The notes beneath the pieces are model-generated. The model was not told the DNA's origin. It made no database searches and worked only from the letters and a program-made list of their open reading frames with translations. 18,921 nt of DNA. Origin: an uncultured Eubacteriales bacterium. GTDB taxonomy: Bacteria > Bacillota > Clostridia > Oscillospirales > Oscillospiraceae. Position numbers and translations under genes: made by a program. The stretch covers positions 1 to 18,921 of the forward strand of contig URST01000042.1 of assembly GCA_900550585.1 (NCBI GenBank). The letters run 5' to 3'. Positions 12,590 through 18,921 of the stretch are shown one piece after another (position 1 is the first letter of the stretch; every line of letters starts with the position of its first letter).

Positions 12590-13459
12590 GTGCAGATCGA
12601 AGGGCTCAGCTGGTTTCCCGGCCACATGACAAAGACCAAACGGATGATCGCCGCCGAGATCGGCCACATGGATGCCGTCTGCGAGATCGTGGACGCCCGC
12701 ATCCCCCAGTCCAGCCGCAACCCGGACGTGGACGAGCTGACGGCGGGCAAGCCCCGTCTGGTGGTGCTGAACCGGGTGGATCAGGCGGACCCCGCCGAGA
12801 CGAAGAAATGGGCCGCGGCCTTTCGGGCACAGGGCTTTGCGGTGCTGGAGGCCAACGCCAAGGGCGGCGTGGGCACGGAGCGCTTTGCCGCCGCCGTCCG
12901 GGAGCTGCTGCGGGAGAAGCTGGCGGCCTACGCCGAGAAGGGGCAGGTGGGCCGCACCGTCCGCGTTATGGTGCTGGGCATCCCCAACGTGGGGAAATCC
13001 ACGTTTATCAACAAGGTGGCCAAGCGCAGGACTGCCAAAGCTGAGGACCGGCCCGGCATCACCCGCTCCAAGCAATGGGTGCCGGTGGATGCCACGCTGG
13101 AGCTGCTGGATACCCCCGGCATCCTGTGGCCAAAGTTCGATGACACAGAGGTTGGCAAGCGCTTGGCCTTTACAGGCGCTATCAAGGATGATGTGCTGGA
13201 CATCGAGGAGCTGGCCTGCTATCTGATGGACTATCTGGCCTTACACTACGCCGATGTGCTGCGGGAGCGATACAAGATCGACGTGGAGGAGGGGGACAGC
13301 GGCTATGACCTGCTGGAAAAGGCGGGACGGAAGCGGGGCTTCCTCATGCGGGGGGCGCAGGTGGACACCGAGCGCATGGCCCGCATCCTGCTGGATGAGT
13401 TCCGAGGTGGCAAGCTGGGACGCTTTACATTGGAGACGGCGGAGGACTGCGAAAAATGA
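12590..13459 (+). CDS. rbgA: Ribosome biogenesis GTPase RbgA (YlqF)
   Basis: A 289-residue circularly permuted GTPase that matures the 50S subunit in the cytoplasm. The order of motifs is G4 (NRVD, residues 61-64), G1 (GIPNVGKST, 130-138), then G3 (DTPG, 174-177), the permuted layout of the YlqF/YawG family. The N-terminal WFPGHM is the family's signature opening. G4 has Arg where NKxD is usual. GTG 12590 is preferred to GTG 12581 because GAGGAGG (12575-12581) is then eight bases upstream and the protein starts close to WFPGHM as homologues do. The stop overlaps the rnhB start (ATGA). It follows rplS but has its own promoter and an unusual repeat-rich leader. Confidence 0.95.
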   Translation: MQIEGLSWFPGHMTKTKRMIAAEIGHMDAVCEIVDARIPQSSRNPDVDELTAGKPRLVVLNRVDQADPAETKKWAAAFRAQGFAVLEANAKGGVGTERFAAAVRELLREKLAAYAEKGQVGRTVRVMVLGIPNVGKSTFINKVAKRRTAKAEDRPGITRSKQWVPVDATLELLDTPGILWPKFDDTEVGKRLAFTGAIKDDVLDIEELACYLMDYLALHYADVLRERYKIDVEEGDSGYDLLEKAGRKRGFLMRGAQVDTERMARILLDEFRGGKLGRFTLETAEDCEK

Positions 13460-14088
13460 GAGAGACGCCGGAGCTGTGGACATACGAACGGCAGGCTGCG
13501 GCCGAGGGCTTTGCGGCGGTGTGCGGCGTGGACGAGGCCGGCGCCGGACCGCTGATGGGGCCGGTGTACGCGGCGGCAGTGATCCTGCCGGAGGACTGCG
13601 ACCTGCCGGAGCTGAACGACTCCAAAAAGCTGACGGAGAAAAAGCGGGAAAAGCTGTTCCCGCTGATACAGGAGCAGGCCGTTGCGTGGTCGGTGGCGCG
13701 GATGGAGGCGTCGGAGATCGACGAGACGGACATCCTCAGCGCCCGGATGAAGGCCATGCAGATGGCCATAGACGGCCTGTCTGTGACGCCGGATCTGGCG
13801 CTCATCGACGGCAACCGTGACAAGGGACACAGCGCCGCCATCACCACGGCGCACCGGTGTATCGTGGGCGGCGACGGGATATCCGCGTCCATCGCGGCGG
13901 CATCGGTGCTGGCCAAGGTCAGCCGTGACCGCTATGTGACGGAGGTGCTGGACAAGGCATACCCCCAGTACCAGTTCGCCCGGCACAAGGGCTACGGCAC
14001 CAAGCTGCACTATGAGATGCTGGACAAGTACGGCCCCTGCCCGGAGCATCGGCGGAGCTTCCTGAAAAAGTGGAAGGCAAAGCGATGA
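13456..14088 (+). CDS. rnhB: Ribonuclease HII with an Ala in the GRG motif
   Basis: A 210-residue RNase HII, which nicks DNA 5' of an embedded ribonucleotide and degrades RNA-DNA hybrids. The family opening is present as GVDEAGAGPLMGPVYAAAV, with catalytic Asp26 and Glu27. Further acidic residues are Asp118 (LIDGN) and Asp158 (VLAKVSRDR), and the HKGYGT segment near the end is kept. Residue 30 is Ala where nearly all family members have Arg in DEAGRG; the codon is GCC, so a single-base error from a typical Arg codon would have to change two bases (CGC to GCC). ATG 13456 overlaps the rbgA stop, with GGAGGAC 9-15 bases upstream. It is the second gene of the rbgA-rnhB-yraN operon. Confidence 0.95.
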   Translation: MRETPELWTYERQAAAEGFAAVCGVDEAGAGPLMGPVYAAAVILPEDCDLPELNDSKKLTEKKREKLFPLIQEQAVAWSVARMEASEIDETDILSARMKAMQMAIDGLSVTPDLALIDGNRDKGHSAAITTAHRCIVGGDGISASIAAASVLAKVSRDRYVTEVLDKAYPQYQFARHKGYGTKLHYEMLDKYGPCPEHRRSFLKKWKAKR

Positions 14089-14474
14089 GCGGGGCGCGGT
14101 CTGCGCCGGAAAAAGGCGGACGGGCCGAGGGTACATGGGGCGAGGCGCTGGCGGCGGACTACCTGCGGCAGCGGGGATACCGGCTGGCGGCTCACAGCTA
14201 CCAATGCCGGTTCGGAGAGATCGACCTCATCGCGTGGGACGGGGATACCCTGTGCTTCGTGGAGGTCAAGACCCGCACCAACACGGACATGGGCCTGCCC
14301 CGGGAGTATGTGACCCCGGCCAAGCAGAAGCGGCTGAAAAGGACAGCGCTGCACTATCTCAGTGAGAAGCAGCTGGACTGTCCCGCCCGGTTCGATGTGG
14401 CGGAGGTCTATGCGGACAGCCCTTACAGCCGCGAGAACGCCCGCATAGAATATCTGGAAAACGCCTTTGAATAG
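14085..14474 (+). CDS. yraN: YraN/UPF0102 endonuclease-like protein
   Basis: A 129-residue protein with the UPF0102 pattern: GTWGEALAADYLRQRGYRL, then FGEIDLIAWDGDTLCFVEVKTR. The E...D...ExK spacing is that of the PD-(D/E)xK nuclease fold. Biochemical function is unproven in most species. The ATG at 14085 overlaps the rnhB stop (ATGA), so the longer GTG start at 14070 inside rnhB is less likely. The link with RNase HII is conserved in many Firmicutes and suggests a task in DNA repair or recombination, which is inference. Confidence 0.93.
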   Translation: MSGARSAPEKGGRAEGTWGEALAADYLRQRGYRLAAHSYQCRFGEIDLIAWDGDTLCFVEVKTRTNTDMGLPREYVTPAKQKRLKRTALHYLSEKQLDCPARFDVAEVYADSPYSRENARIEYLENAFE

Positions 14475-14486
14475 GGGAGTGACAGC

Positions 14487-15464
14487 ATGGCGATACCATA
14501 TTTTGACGCCCACTGCGACACCATCTGGCGCTGCATGGTGACAGAGCCGGTGGACGGCTACGGCGACACGGAGGCGGAGCAGCGGGCCTATTTCCAGAGC
14601 GGCGGCAGCCTGCGGCAGAACGGCGGGCACGTCGATCTGGAGCGGAGCCGGGGCTTTGCCCGGCGGGGACAGTTCTTCGCCCTGTACGACGATGTGAAGG
14701 CGCTGCCGGCGGGAACGGCGTGGCAGCGGTGCCGGGAGATGCACGGCTGGTTCCTGCGGGAGCTGGCGGAGAACGCTGACATGGCCGCGCTGTGCCGCAC
14801 CGGCGCGGAGGCGGACGCGGCGGCGCTGGCCGGGAAAACGGCGGCGTTCCTCAGCGTGGAGGGCGCGGATCTGCTGGACTGTAAAGTGGAAAACCTGCAC
14901 ACCGCGGCGGACTGGGGCGTGCGCTTTGTGAACCCGGTGTGGAACAACGCCAACGCCCTCAGCGGCAGCTGCGCCGAGGAACCGGATCGGGGTCTTTCGG
15001 TACAGGGTAGAGACTTCATCCGGGAGATGGAGCATCTGGGCGTCTACGCCGACGTGTCCCACCTGTCCGATCCCGGCTTCTGGGATCTGTTCCGCATGAC
15101 GGAAAGCCCCATGGTGGCGTCCCACTCCAACGCAAGAGCGCTGTGTCCTCACCGGCGGAACCTGACGGATGACATGTTCCGGGCCATCCGGGACACCGGC
15201 GGTGTGGTGGGCCTTAACCTGTACCGGGACTTTGTGGGCGGTACGTCCATGGACGCGCTGACGGCCCATGTGGAGCATTTTCTGGCGCTGGACGGGGAAA
15301 AGACCCTGTGCATCGGCGGCGATCTGGACGGCTGCGAGGCGCTGGCGGCGGGGATGCGCGGCGTGGAGGATGTGCCCCGGCTGTACGAGGCGCTGGAGAA
15401 GCGGGGGTACGGAAAACCTCTGCTGGAGGACATATTCTGGAACAATCTGCGCAGGCTGCTGTGA
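14487..15464 (+). CDS. M19-family (renal-type) membrane dipeptidase homologue
   Basis: A 325-residue zinc peptidase that hydrolyses dipeptides, possibly with D-residues. Visible ligands: His9 and Asp11 (DAHCD), bridging Glu125 (VEGAD), His192 (VSHLS), His213 (ASHSNARAL), and the Asp279/Asp281 region (GGDLDG), all in the order of the amidohydrolase-type barrel. The start is ATG 14487 with GGGGAGTG at 14473-14480. There is no signal peptide, so the bacterial enzyme should be cytoplasmic. It follows yraN by 12 bases and is likely cotranscribed. Peptide recycling is a reasonable role, not shown by the sequence. Confidence 0.93.
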   Translation: MAIPYFDAHCDTIWRCMVTEPVDGYGDTEAEQRAYFQSGGSLRQNGGHVDLERSRGFARRGQFFALYDDVKALPAGTAWQRCREMHGWFLRELAENADMAALCRTGAEADAAALAGKTAAFLSVEGADLLDCKVENLHTAADWGVRFVNPVWNNANALSGSCAEEPDRGLSVQGRDFIREMEHLGVYADVSHLSDPGFWDLFRMTESPMVASHSNARALCPHRRNLTDDMFRAIRDTGGVVGLNLYRDFVGGTSMDALTAHVEHFLALDGEKTLCIGGDLDGCEALAAGMRGVEDVPRLYEALEKRGYGKPLLEDIFWNNLRRLL

Positions 15465-15492
15465 GACGGCGGCCGGGGAAAGGAGGGACGCC

Positions 15493-16182
15493 ATGGCGCT
15501 GTACGCCATCGGGGATCTGCATCTGTCGTTAAACAGCGACAAGCCCATGGACATCTTCGGCGAAAAGTGGCAGGGCTATGTGGACAAGATCAGAGCGGGG
15601 TTCGCGCCGCTGCACGAGGACGACGTCACCGTGCTGTGCGGCGACCTCAGCTGGGGCATGAGCCTGGAGGAGTCGCTGGCGGACTTTCAGTTCATCCACG
15701 CCCTGCCGGGAAAGAAGATATTGATGAAGGGCAACCACGACTACTGGTGGAACACCGCCTCCAAGATGCAGCGGTTCTTCGACCAGCACGGGCTGGACTC
15801 CTTTGAGATCCTGCACAACAACTGCCTGTTCTATGGGGACAAGGCCCTGTGTGGCACCCGGGGCTGGTTTTACGAGCTGGACAGCGAGGGCACCCACAAC
15901 GGCAAGATGCTGGCCCGGGAGGCCGGACGGCTGGAGACATCCCTGCAGGCGGCGGGGGACCGGGAAAAGCTGTGCTTCCTGCACTATCCGCCGCTGTACC
16001 AGGGCTACGAGTGCCCGGAGATCCTGCGGCTTTTGCAGCGGTACGGGGTGAAGCGGTGCTTTTACGGCCATCTTCACGGCGCCAGCCACAAGCGGGCGCT
16101 GGAGGGGATGCACTACGGCACGGAGTTTTCGCTGGTGGCCGGGGACTGGCTGGATTTCATCCCTAAAAAAATTTGCGAATAA
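15493..16182 (+). CDS. Calcineurin-like metallophosphoesterase
   Basis: A 229-residue cytoplasmic protein with every metallophosphoesterase metal motif: GDLH (Asp8, His10), GDLSWG (Asp51), GNHD (Asn81, His82, Asp83), His164 in LHYPP, and GHLH (His193, His195). WG after the second motif and YWW after GNHD fit the COG1768-type group of unknown substrate; a nucleotide or phosphoprotein target cannot be told apart. The start is ATG 15493, with AGGAGGG at 15481-15487. The gap from the dipeptidase is 28 bases, so they are likely in one transcript. No clear terminator follows before the tig promoter. Confidence 0.93.
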   Translation: MALYAIGDLHLSLNSDKPMDIFGEKWQGYVDKIRAGFAPLHEDDVTVLCGDLSWGMSLEESLADFQFIHALPGKKILMKGNHDYWWNTASKMQRFFDQHGLDSFEILHNNCLFYGDKALCGTRGWFYELDSEGTHNGKMLAREAGRLETSLQAAGDREKLCFLHYPPLYQGYECPEILRLLQRYGVKRCFYGHLHGASHKRALEGMHYGTEFSLVAGDWLDFIPKKICE

Positions 16183-16194
16183 GAGAAAAAACAG

Positions 16195-16223
16195 TGGAAA
16201 TTCCCATTGTTTTCTGTTATCAT
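16195..16223 (+). promoter_or_regulatory. Probable sigma-A promoter of tig
   Basis: TGGAAA (16195-16200), 17-base spacer, TATCAT (16218-16223). The -10 has five matches, the -35 four. The region 16183-16282 is AT-rich compared with the coding DNA, and several overlapping TATA-like words make the exact -10 uncertain. Confidence 0.5.
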
Positions 16224-16282
16224 ACTATATTGCATTGGTGTTGCTATGAAAACAGGCCGATGCGGAACGGAGGAATAAACAA

Positions 16283-17701
16283 ATGACTGTGAAAAGCTGC
16301 GAGAAACTGGAAAAGAGCAGAGTTGCTCTGACCATCGAGACGAGCGCCGAGGAGTTCGAGGCCGCCGTCAACAAGGCGTATCTGAAGATGCGCGGTAAGA
16401 TCAACGTACCCGGCTTCCGTGTCGGCAAGGCCCCCCGCAAGATCATCGAGAAGATGTACGGCGCCGAGGTCTTTTACGAGGAGGCTGTCAATATCATCCT
16501 GCCCGACGCCTACGAGGACGCCGTGAAGGAGCAGGGTCTGGAGACTGTTGGTTATCCCCAGGTGGAGCTGGAGTCCTGCACCAAGGACGGCGTGGTGTTC
16601 AAGTGCACCGTGGCCGTGTATCCCGAGGTGAAGCTGGGCCAGTACAAGGGCCTGGAGGCCCCCAAGGCGGAGGTCAAGGTGGCCTCTGCCGATGTCAACG
16701 CCCGCCTGAAGGAGATGGCCGACCGCAACAGCCGTCTGGTGTCCGTGGAGCGCGCCGTCAAGAAGGGCGATACCGCCGACATCGACTTCGAGGGCTTCGA
16801 CAACGGCGTGGCCTTCGACGGCGGCAAGGGCGAGAACTTCGATCTGGAGATCGGCTCCGGCAGCTTCGTGCCCGGCTTTGAGGAGCAGCTCATCGGCATG
16901 AAGGCCGGCGAGGAGAAGGACATCGACATCACCTTCCCCGAGAACTACACCCCCGAGCTGGCCGGCAAGCCCGTGGTGTTCCACGTCAAGGTCAACGAGG
17001 TGAAGGTCAAGGAAGTGCCCGCCATCGACGACGAGTTCGCCAAGGACGTGTCCGAGTTCGACACCCTGAAGGACCTGAAGGCCGACATCAAGAAGAAGAT
17101 GACCGCCGAGCGCACCGAGGCCGCCCAGCGCGCCTTTGAGGATGTGCTGATGGCCAAGGTGGCCGAGGGCGTGGAGGCCGACATCCCCCAGGAGATGGTG
17201 GAGCTGCAGGCCGAGCGCATGATGGAGCAGTTCAAGCAGCAGCTGGCGTCCCAGGGCATCCCCTTCGACCAGTATCTGCAGATGACCGGCACCACCGAGG
17301 CCGATTTCCGCAAGCAGGCTGACGGCCCCGCCGCGGAGCAGGTGAAGATGGATCTGGCCGTGGAGGCCATCATCAAGGCCGAGGGCCTGGATGCCTCCGA
17401 CGAGGACGTGGAGAACGAGATGAAGTCCGTGGCTGAGAAGTACGGCATGGATCTGGACACCGTGAAGAAGTACCTGCGTCCCGAGGACGTGAAGGAGCAG
17501 GTCATCCGCGAGAATGTCGTGAAGCTGGTGGCGGACAACGCCGTGGCCGTGGCGCCTGCCGAGGAGAAGGCCGAGCTGGAGGAGAAGGGCGAGATCGTGG
17601 AGAAGAAGCCCGCCAAGAAGGCTGCTGCCAAGAAGGCCGATGGCGAAAAGGCCGAGAAGAAGCCGGCTGCCAAGAAAACCGCCAAGAAAGACGCGGAATA
17701 A
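16283..17701 (+). CDS. tig: Trigger factor with a Lys/Ala-rich C-terminal tail
   Basis: A 472-residue ribosome-associated chaperone and peptidyl-prolyl isomerase. The N-terminal ribosome-docking signature is GFRVGK (residues 44-49). The FKBP-like domain lies at about 160-245 (KKGDTADIDFEGF, GSGSFVPGFEEQLIGMKAGE), followed by the long helical C-terminal arms. The last 33 residues (440-472) hold 13 Lys with Ala and Pro in KKxA/PAKK repeats, an extension not found in the E. coli or B. subtilis proteins. ATG 16283 follows ACGGAGGAAT by a few bases. It stands directly before clpP and clpX, the usual tig-clpP-clpX order. Confidence 0.97.
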   Translation: MTVKSCEKLEKSRVALTIETSAEEFEAAVNKAYLKMRGKINVPGFRVGKAPRKIIEKMYGAEVFYEEAVNIILPDAYEDAVKEQGLETVGYPQVELESCTKDGVVFKCTVAVYPEVKLGQYKGLEAPKAEVKVASADVNARLKEMADRNSRLVSVERAVKKGDTADIDFEGFDNGVAFDGGKGENFDLEIGSGSFVPGFEEQLIGMKAGEEKDIDITFPENYTPELAGKPVVFHVKVNEVKVKEVPAIDDEFAKDVSEFDTLKDLKADIKKKMTAERTEAAQRAFEDVLMAKVAEGVEADIPQEMVELQAERMMEQFKQQLASQGIPFDQYLQMTGTTEADFRKQADGPAAEQVKMDLAVEAIIKAEGLDASDEDVENEMKSVAEKYGMDLDTVKKYLRPEDVKEQVIRENVVKLVADNAVAVAPAEEKAELEEKGEIVEKKPAKKAAAKKADGEKAEKKPAAKKTAKKDAE

Positions 17702-17711
17702 GAGAGAGCGC

Positions 17712-17739
17712 TTTTGAAAATCATATGCGGGTGGGTATA
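17712..17739 (+). promoter_or_regulatory. Sigma-A promoter of clpP
   Basis: TTGAAA (17712-17717), 16-base spacer, perfect TATAAT (17734-17739). I see no CtsR-type tandem heptads or CIRCE element around it. Read-through from tig is also possible, as no terminator separates them. Confidence 0.8.
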
Positions 17740-17773
17740 ATCTGGTAGCTATCTTTTACAGGAGGTTTATTTT

Positions 17774-18355
17774 ATGAGCTTAGTCCCCTATGTTGTGGAG
17801 CAGACCAACCGCGGTGAGCGGTCCTATGACATTTTCTCCCGTCTGCTCAACGACCGTATCGTATTCCTGGGTGAAGAAGTGAACGATACCACCGCCAGCC
17901 TGGTCGTGGCGCAGCTGCTGTATCTGGAGGCGCAGGATCCCGATAAGGACATCCAGATGTACATCAACAGCCCCGGCGGCAGCGTGACCGCGGGCATGGC
18001 TATCTACGACACCATGCAGTATATCAAGTGCGACGTGTCCACCATCTGCATCGGCATGGCCGCCAGCATGGGCGCGTTCCTGCTGTCCTCCGGCACCAAG
18101 GGCAAGCGCATCGCGCTGCCCAATGCCGAGATCATGATCCATCAGCCCTCCGCAGGTACGCAGGGCAAGGTGACGGACATGGAGATCGACGTGGAGCACT
18201 TCCTGAAGATCAAGCAGCGTCTGAACAAGATCCTGTCCGAGAATACCGGCAAGCCGGTGGAGCAGGTGAAGGCGGACTCCGAGCGGGATCACTGGATGAT
18301 CGCCGAGGAGGCCCGCGAGTATGGCCTGGTGGATAAGGTCATTTATAAGAGGTAA
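17774..18355 (+). CDS. clpP: ATP-dependent Clp protease proteolytic subunit
   Basis: A 193-residue serine protease that forms the 14-subunit chamber and degrades proteins fed by ClpX. The catalytic triad is Ser98 (GMAASMG), His123 (MIHQPSAG) and Asp172 (SERDHWM), with the oxyanion segment NSPGGSVTAG at 65-74. The protein starts at ATG 17774, with AGGAGG about eight bases before it. The N-terminal LVPYVVEQTNRGERSYDIFSR is standard. The next gene, clpX, begins four bases after the stop, so the two subunits are made together. Confidence 0.98.
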   Translation: MSLVPYVVEQTNRGERSYDIFSRLLNDRIVFLGEEVNDTTASLVVAQLLYLEAQDPDKDIQMYINSPGGSVTAGMAIYDTMQYIKCDVSTICIGMAASMGAFLLSSGTKGKRIALPNAEIMIHQPSAGTQGKVTDMEIDVEHFLKIKQRLNKILSENTGKPVEQVKADSERDHWMIAEEAREYGLVDKVIYKR

Positions 18356-18359
18356 AAGC

Positions 18360-18921
18360 ATGGCGGAAGAAAAAAAGTCCCTGCGCTGCTCGTTCTGCGG
18401 CAAGTCGGAGGGACAGGTACACCGGATGATCCAGGGCCCCGGCGTGCGCATCTGCGACGAGTGCGTGCAGCTGTGCATGTCCATCCTGGACGACGGGTAC
18501 AGCGCGGCGATGGACGAGGGCTTCGAGAGTGTGGAGGACCTCCCCACGCCCCAGCAGATCAAAGAGGTGCTGGATCAGTACGTCATCGGGCAGGAGGGGG
18601 CCAAGATCGCCCTGTCCGTGTCCGTGTACAACCACTATAAGCGCATCTATTTCGGCGGACACGAGGATGTGGAGCTGCAAAAAAGCAACATCCTGATGAT
18701 CGGGCCTACCGGCTCCGGCAAGACGCTGTTCGCCCAGACGCTGGCGCGGGTGCTGAAGGTGCCCTTCGCCATCGCCGATGCCACCACGCTGACGGAGGCC
18801 GGCTATGTGGGCGACGACGTGGAGAACATCCTGCTGCGTCTCCTGCAGGCGGCGGACTTCGATGTGGAGCTGGCCGAGCGGGGCATCATCTATGTGGATG
18901 AGATCGACAAGATCGCCCGCA
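18360..18921 (+). CDS. clpX: ClpX ATPase, 3' end outside the window
   Basis: An open frame from ATG 18360 to the right edge, 187 full codons and still open, where intact ClpX is about 410-430 residues. The N-terminal C4 zinc finger has Cys10, Cys13, Cys32 and Cys35. The AAA+ core shows GPTGSGKT (Walker A, 115-122), the ADATTLTEAGYVGDDVEN segment, and IIYVDE (Walker B, 176-181). ClpX unfolds tagged proteins and passes them to ClpP. A weak AAGAGG inside the end of clpP (18347-18352) is its likely ribosome site. The pore loop and sensor motifs lie partly outside the window. Confidence 0.97.
   Translation, partial: MAEEKKSLRCSFCGKSEGQVHRMIQGPGVRICDECVQLCMSILDDGYSAAMDEGFESVEDLPTPQQIKEVLDQYVIGQEGAKIALSVSVYNHYKRIYFGGHEDVELQKSNILMIGPTGSGKTLFAQTLARVLKVPFAIADATTLTEAGYVGDDVENILLRLLQAADFDVELAERGIIYVDEIDKIAR

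Noticed and set aside
14010..15554. A 514-codon minus-strand open frame across yraN and the dipeptidase gene
   Set aside because: It spans two well-identified plus-strand genes and their junctions, with no recognisable motif or ribosome site.
17702..17773. CtsR or CIRCE heat-shock operator before clpP
   Set aside because: Neither the tandem GGTCAAA-type heptads nor the CIRCE inverted repeat is present; only a sigma-A promoter can be supported.

Overview
The window is a piece of a bacterial chromosome. Genes are dense, most of the DNA is GC-rich (a hand count of 8101-8160 gives 41 G+C of 60), ribosome binding sites are strong AGGAGG types, and promoters are sigma-A like. A spoIVFA/spoIVFB-type pair behind a candidate sigma-E promoter, the following TIGR03960/TIGR03936 radical-SAM gene pair, and the order rplS-rbgA-rnhB-yraN and tig-clpP-clpX all point to an endospore-forming Firmicute of class Clostridia. 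The GC-rich Oscillospiraceae-like gut lineages are the best guess, from general knowledge and not from a search.

Layout. 1-3267: the 3' part of an aconitase-family hydratase and an isocitrate dehydrogenase, translationally close, making 2-oxoglutarate from citrate, closed by a strong two-way terminator. 3266-6284: three minus-strand genes, each with its own promoter: a small methyltransferase, a B3/B4-domain protein and an NCS2 purine permease. 6362 to about 7592: a visibly AT-rich islet (19 G+C of 60 at 6661-6720) with one aminoglycoside-phosphotransferase-family gene, several perfect inverted repeats and a 12-bp direct repeat. It lies on the 3' side of a tRNA-Pro(CGG) gene whose promoter matches the sigma-A consensus exactly. 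7790-11843: a sporulation-type operon of a LytM/M23 membrane protein, an M50 intramembrane protease, a B12-binding-type radical SAM protein and its DUF2344 partner. 11913-14474: rplS with a candidate leader RNA, then rbgA, rnhB and yraN, which serve ribosome assembly and nucleic-acid maintenance. 14487-16182: an M19 dipeptidase and a metallophosphoesterase. 16195-18921: tig, clpP and the start of clpX, the classic protein folding and proteolysis cluster. The clpX gene runs off the right edge.

Most of the window is conserved housekeeping DNA, and I do not see a new defence or mobile system. The points most worth checking are inside or beside ordinary genes: an Asp at a cofactor-determining position of the isocitrate dehydrogenase, an Ala in the GRG motif of RNase HII, an intact M23 active site in the SpoIVFA-like protein, a histone-H1-like Lys/Ala tail on trigger factor, a competing-hairpin leader before rplS, helically phased heptamers before rbgA, and the AT-rich resistance-type islet with a palindrome over its transcription start.
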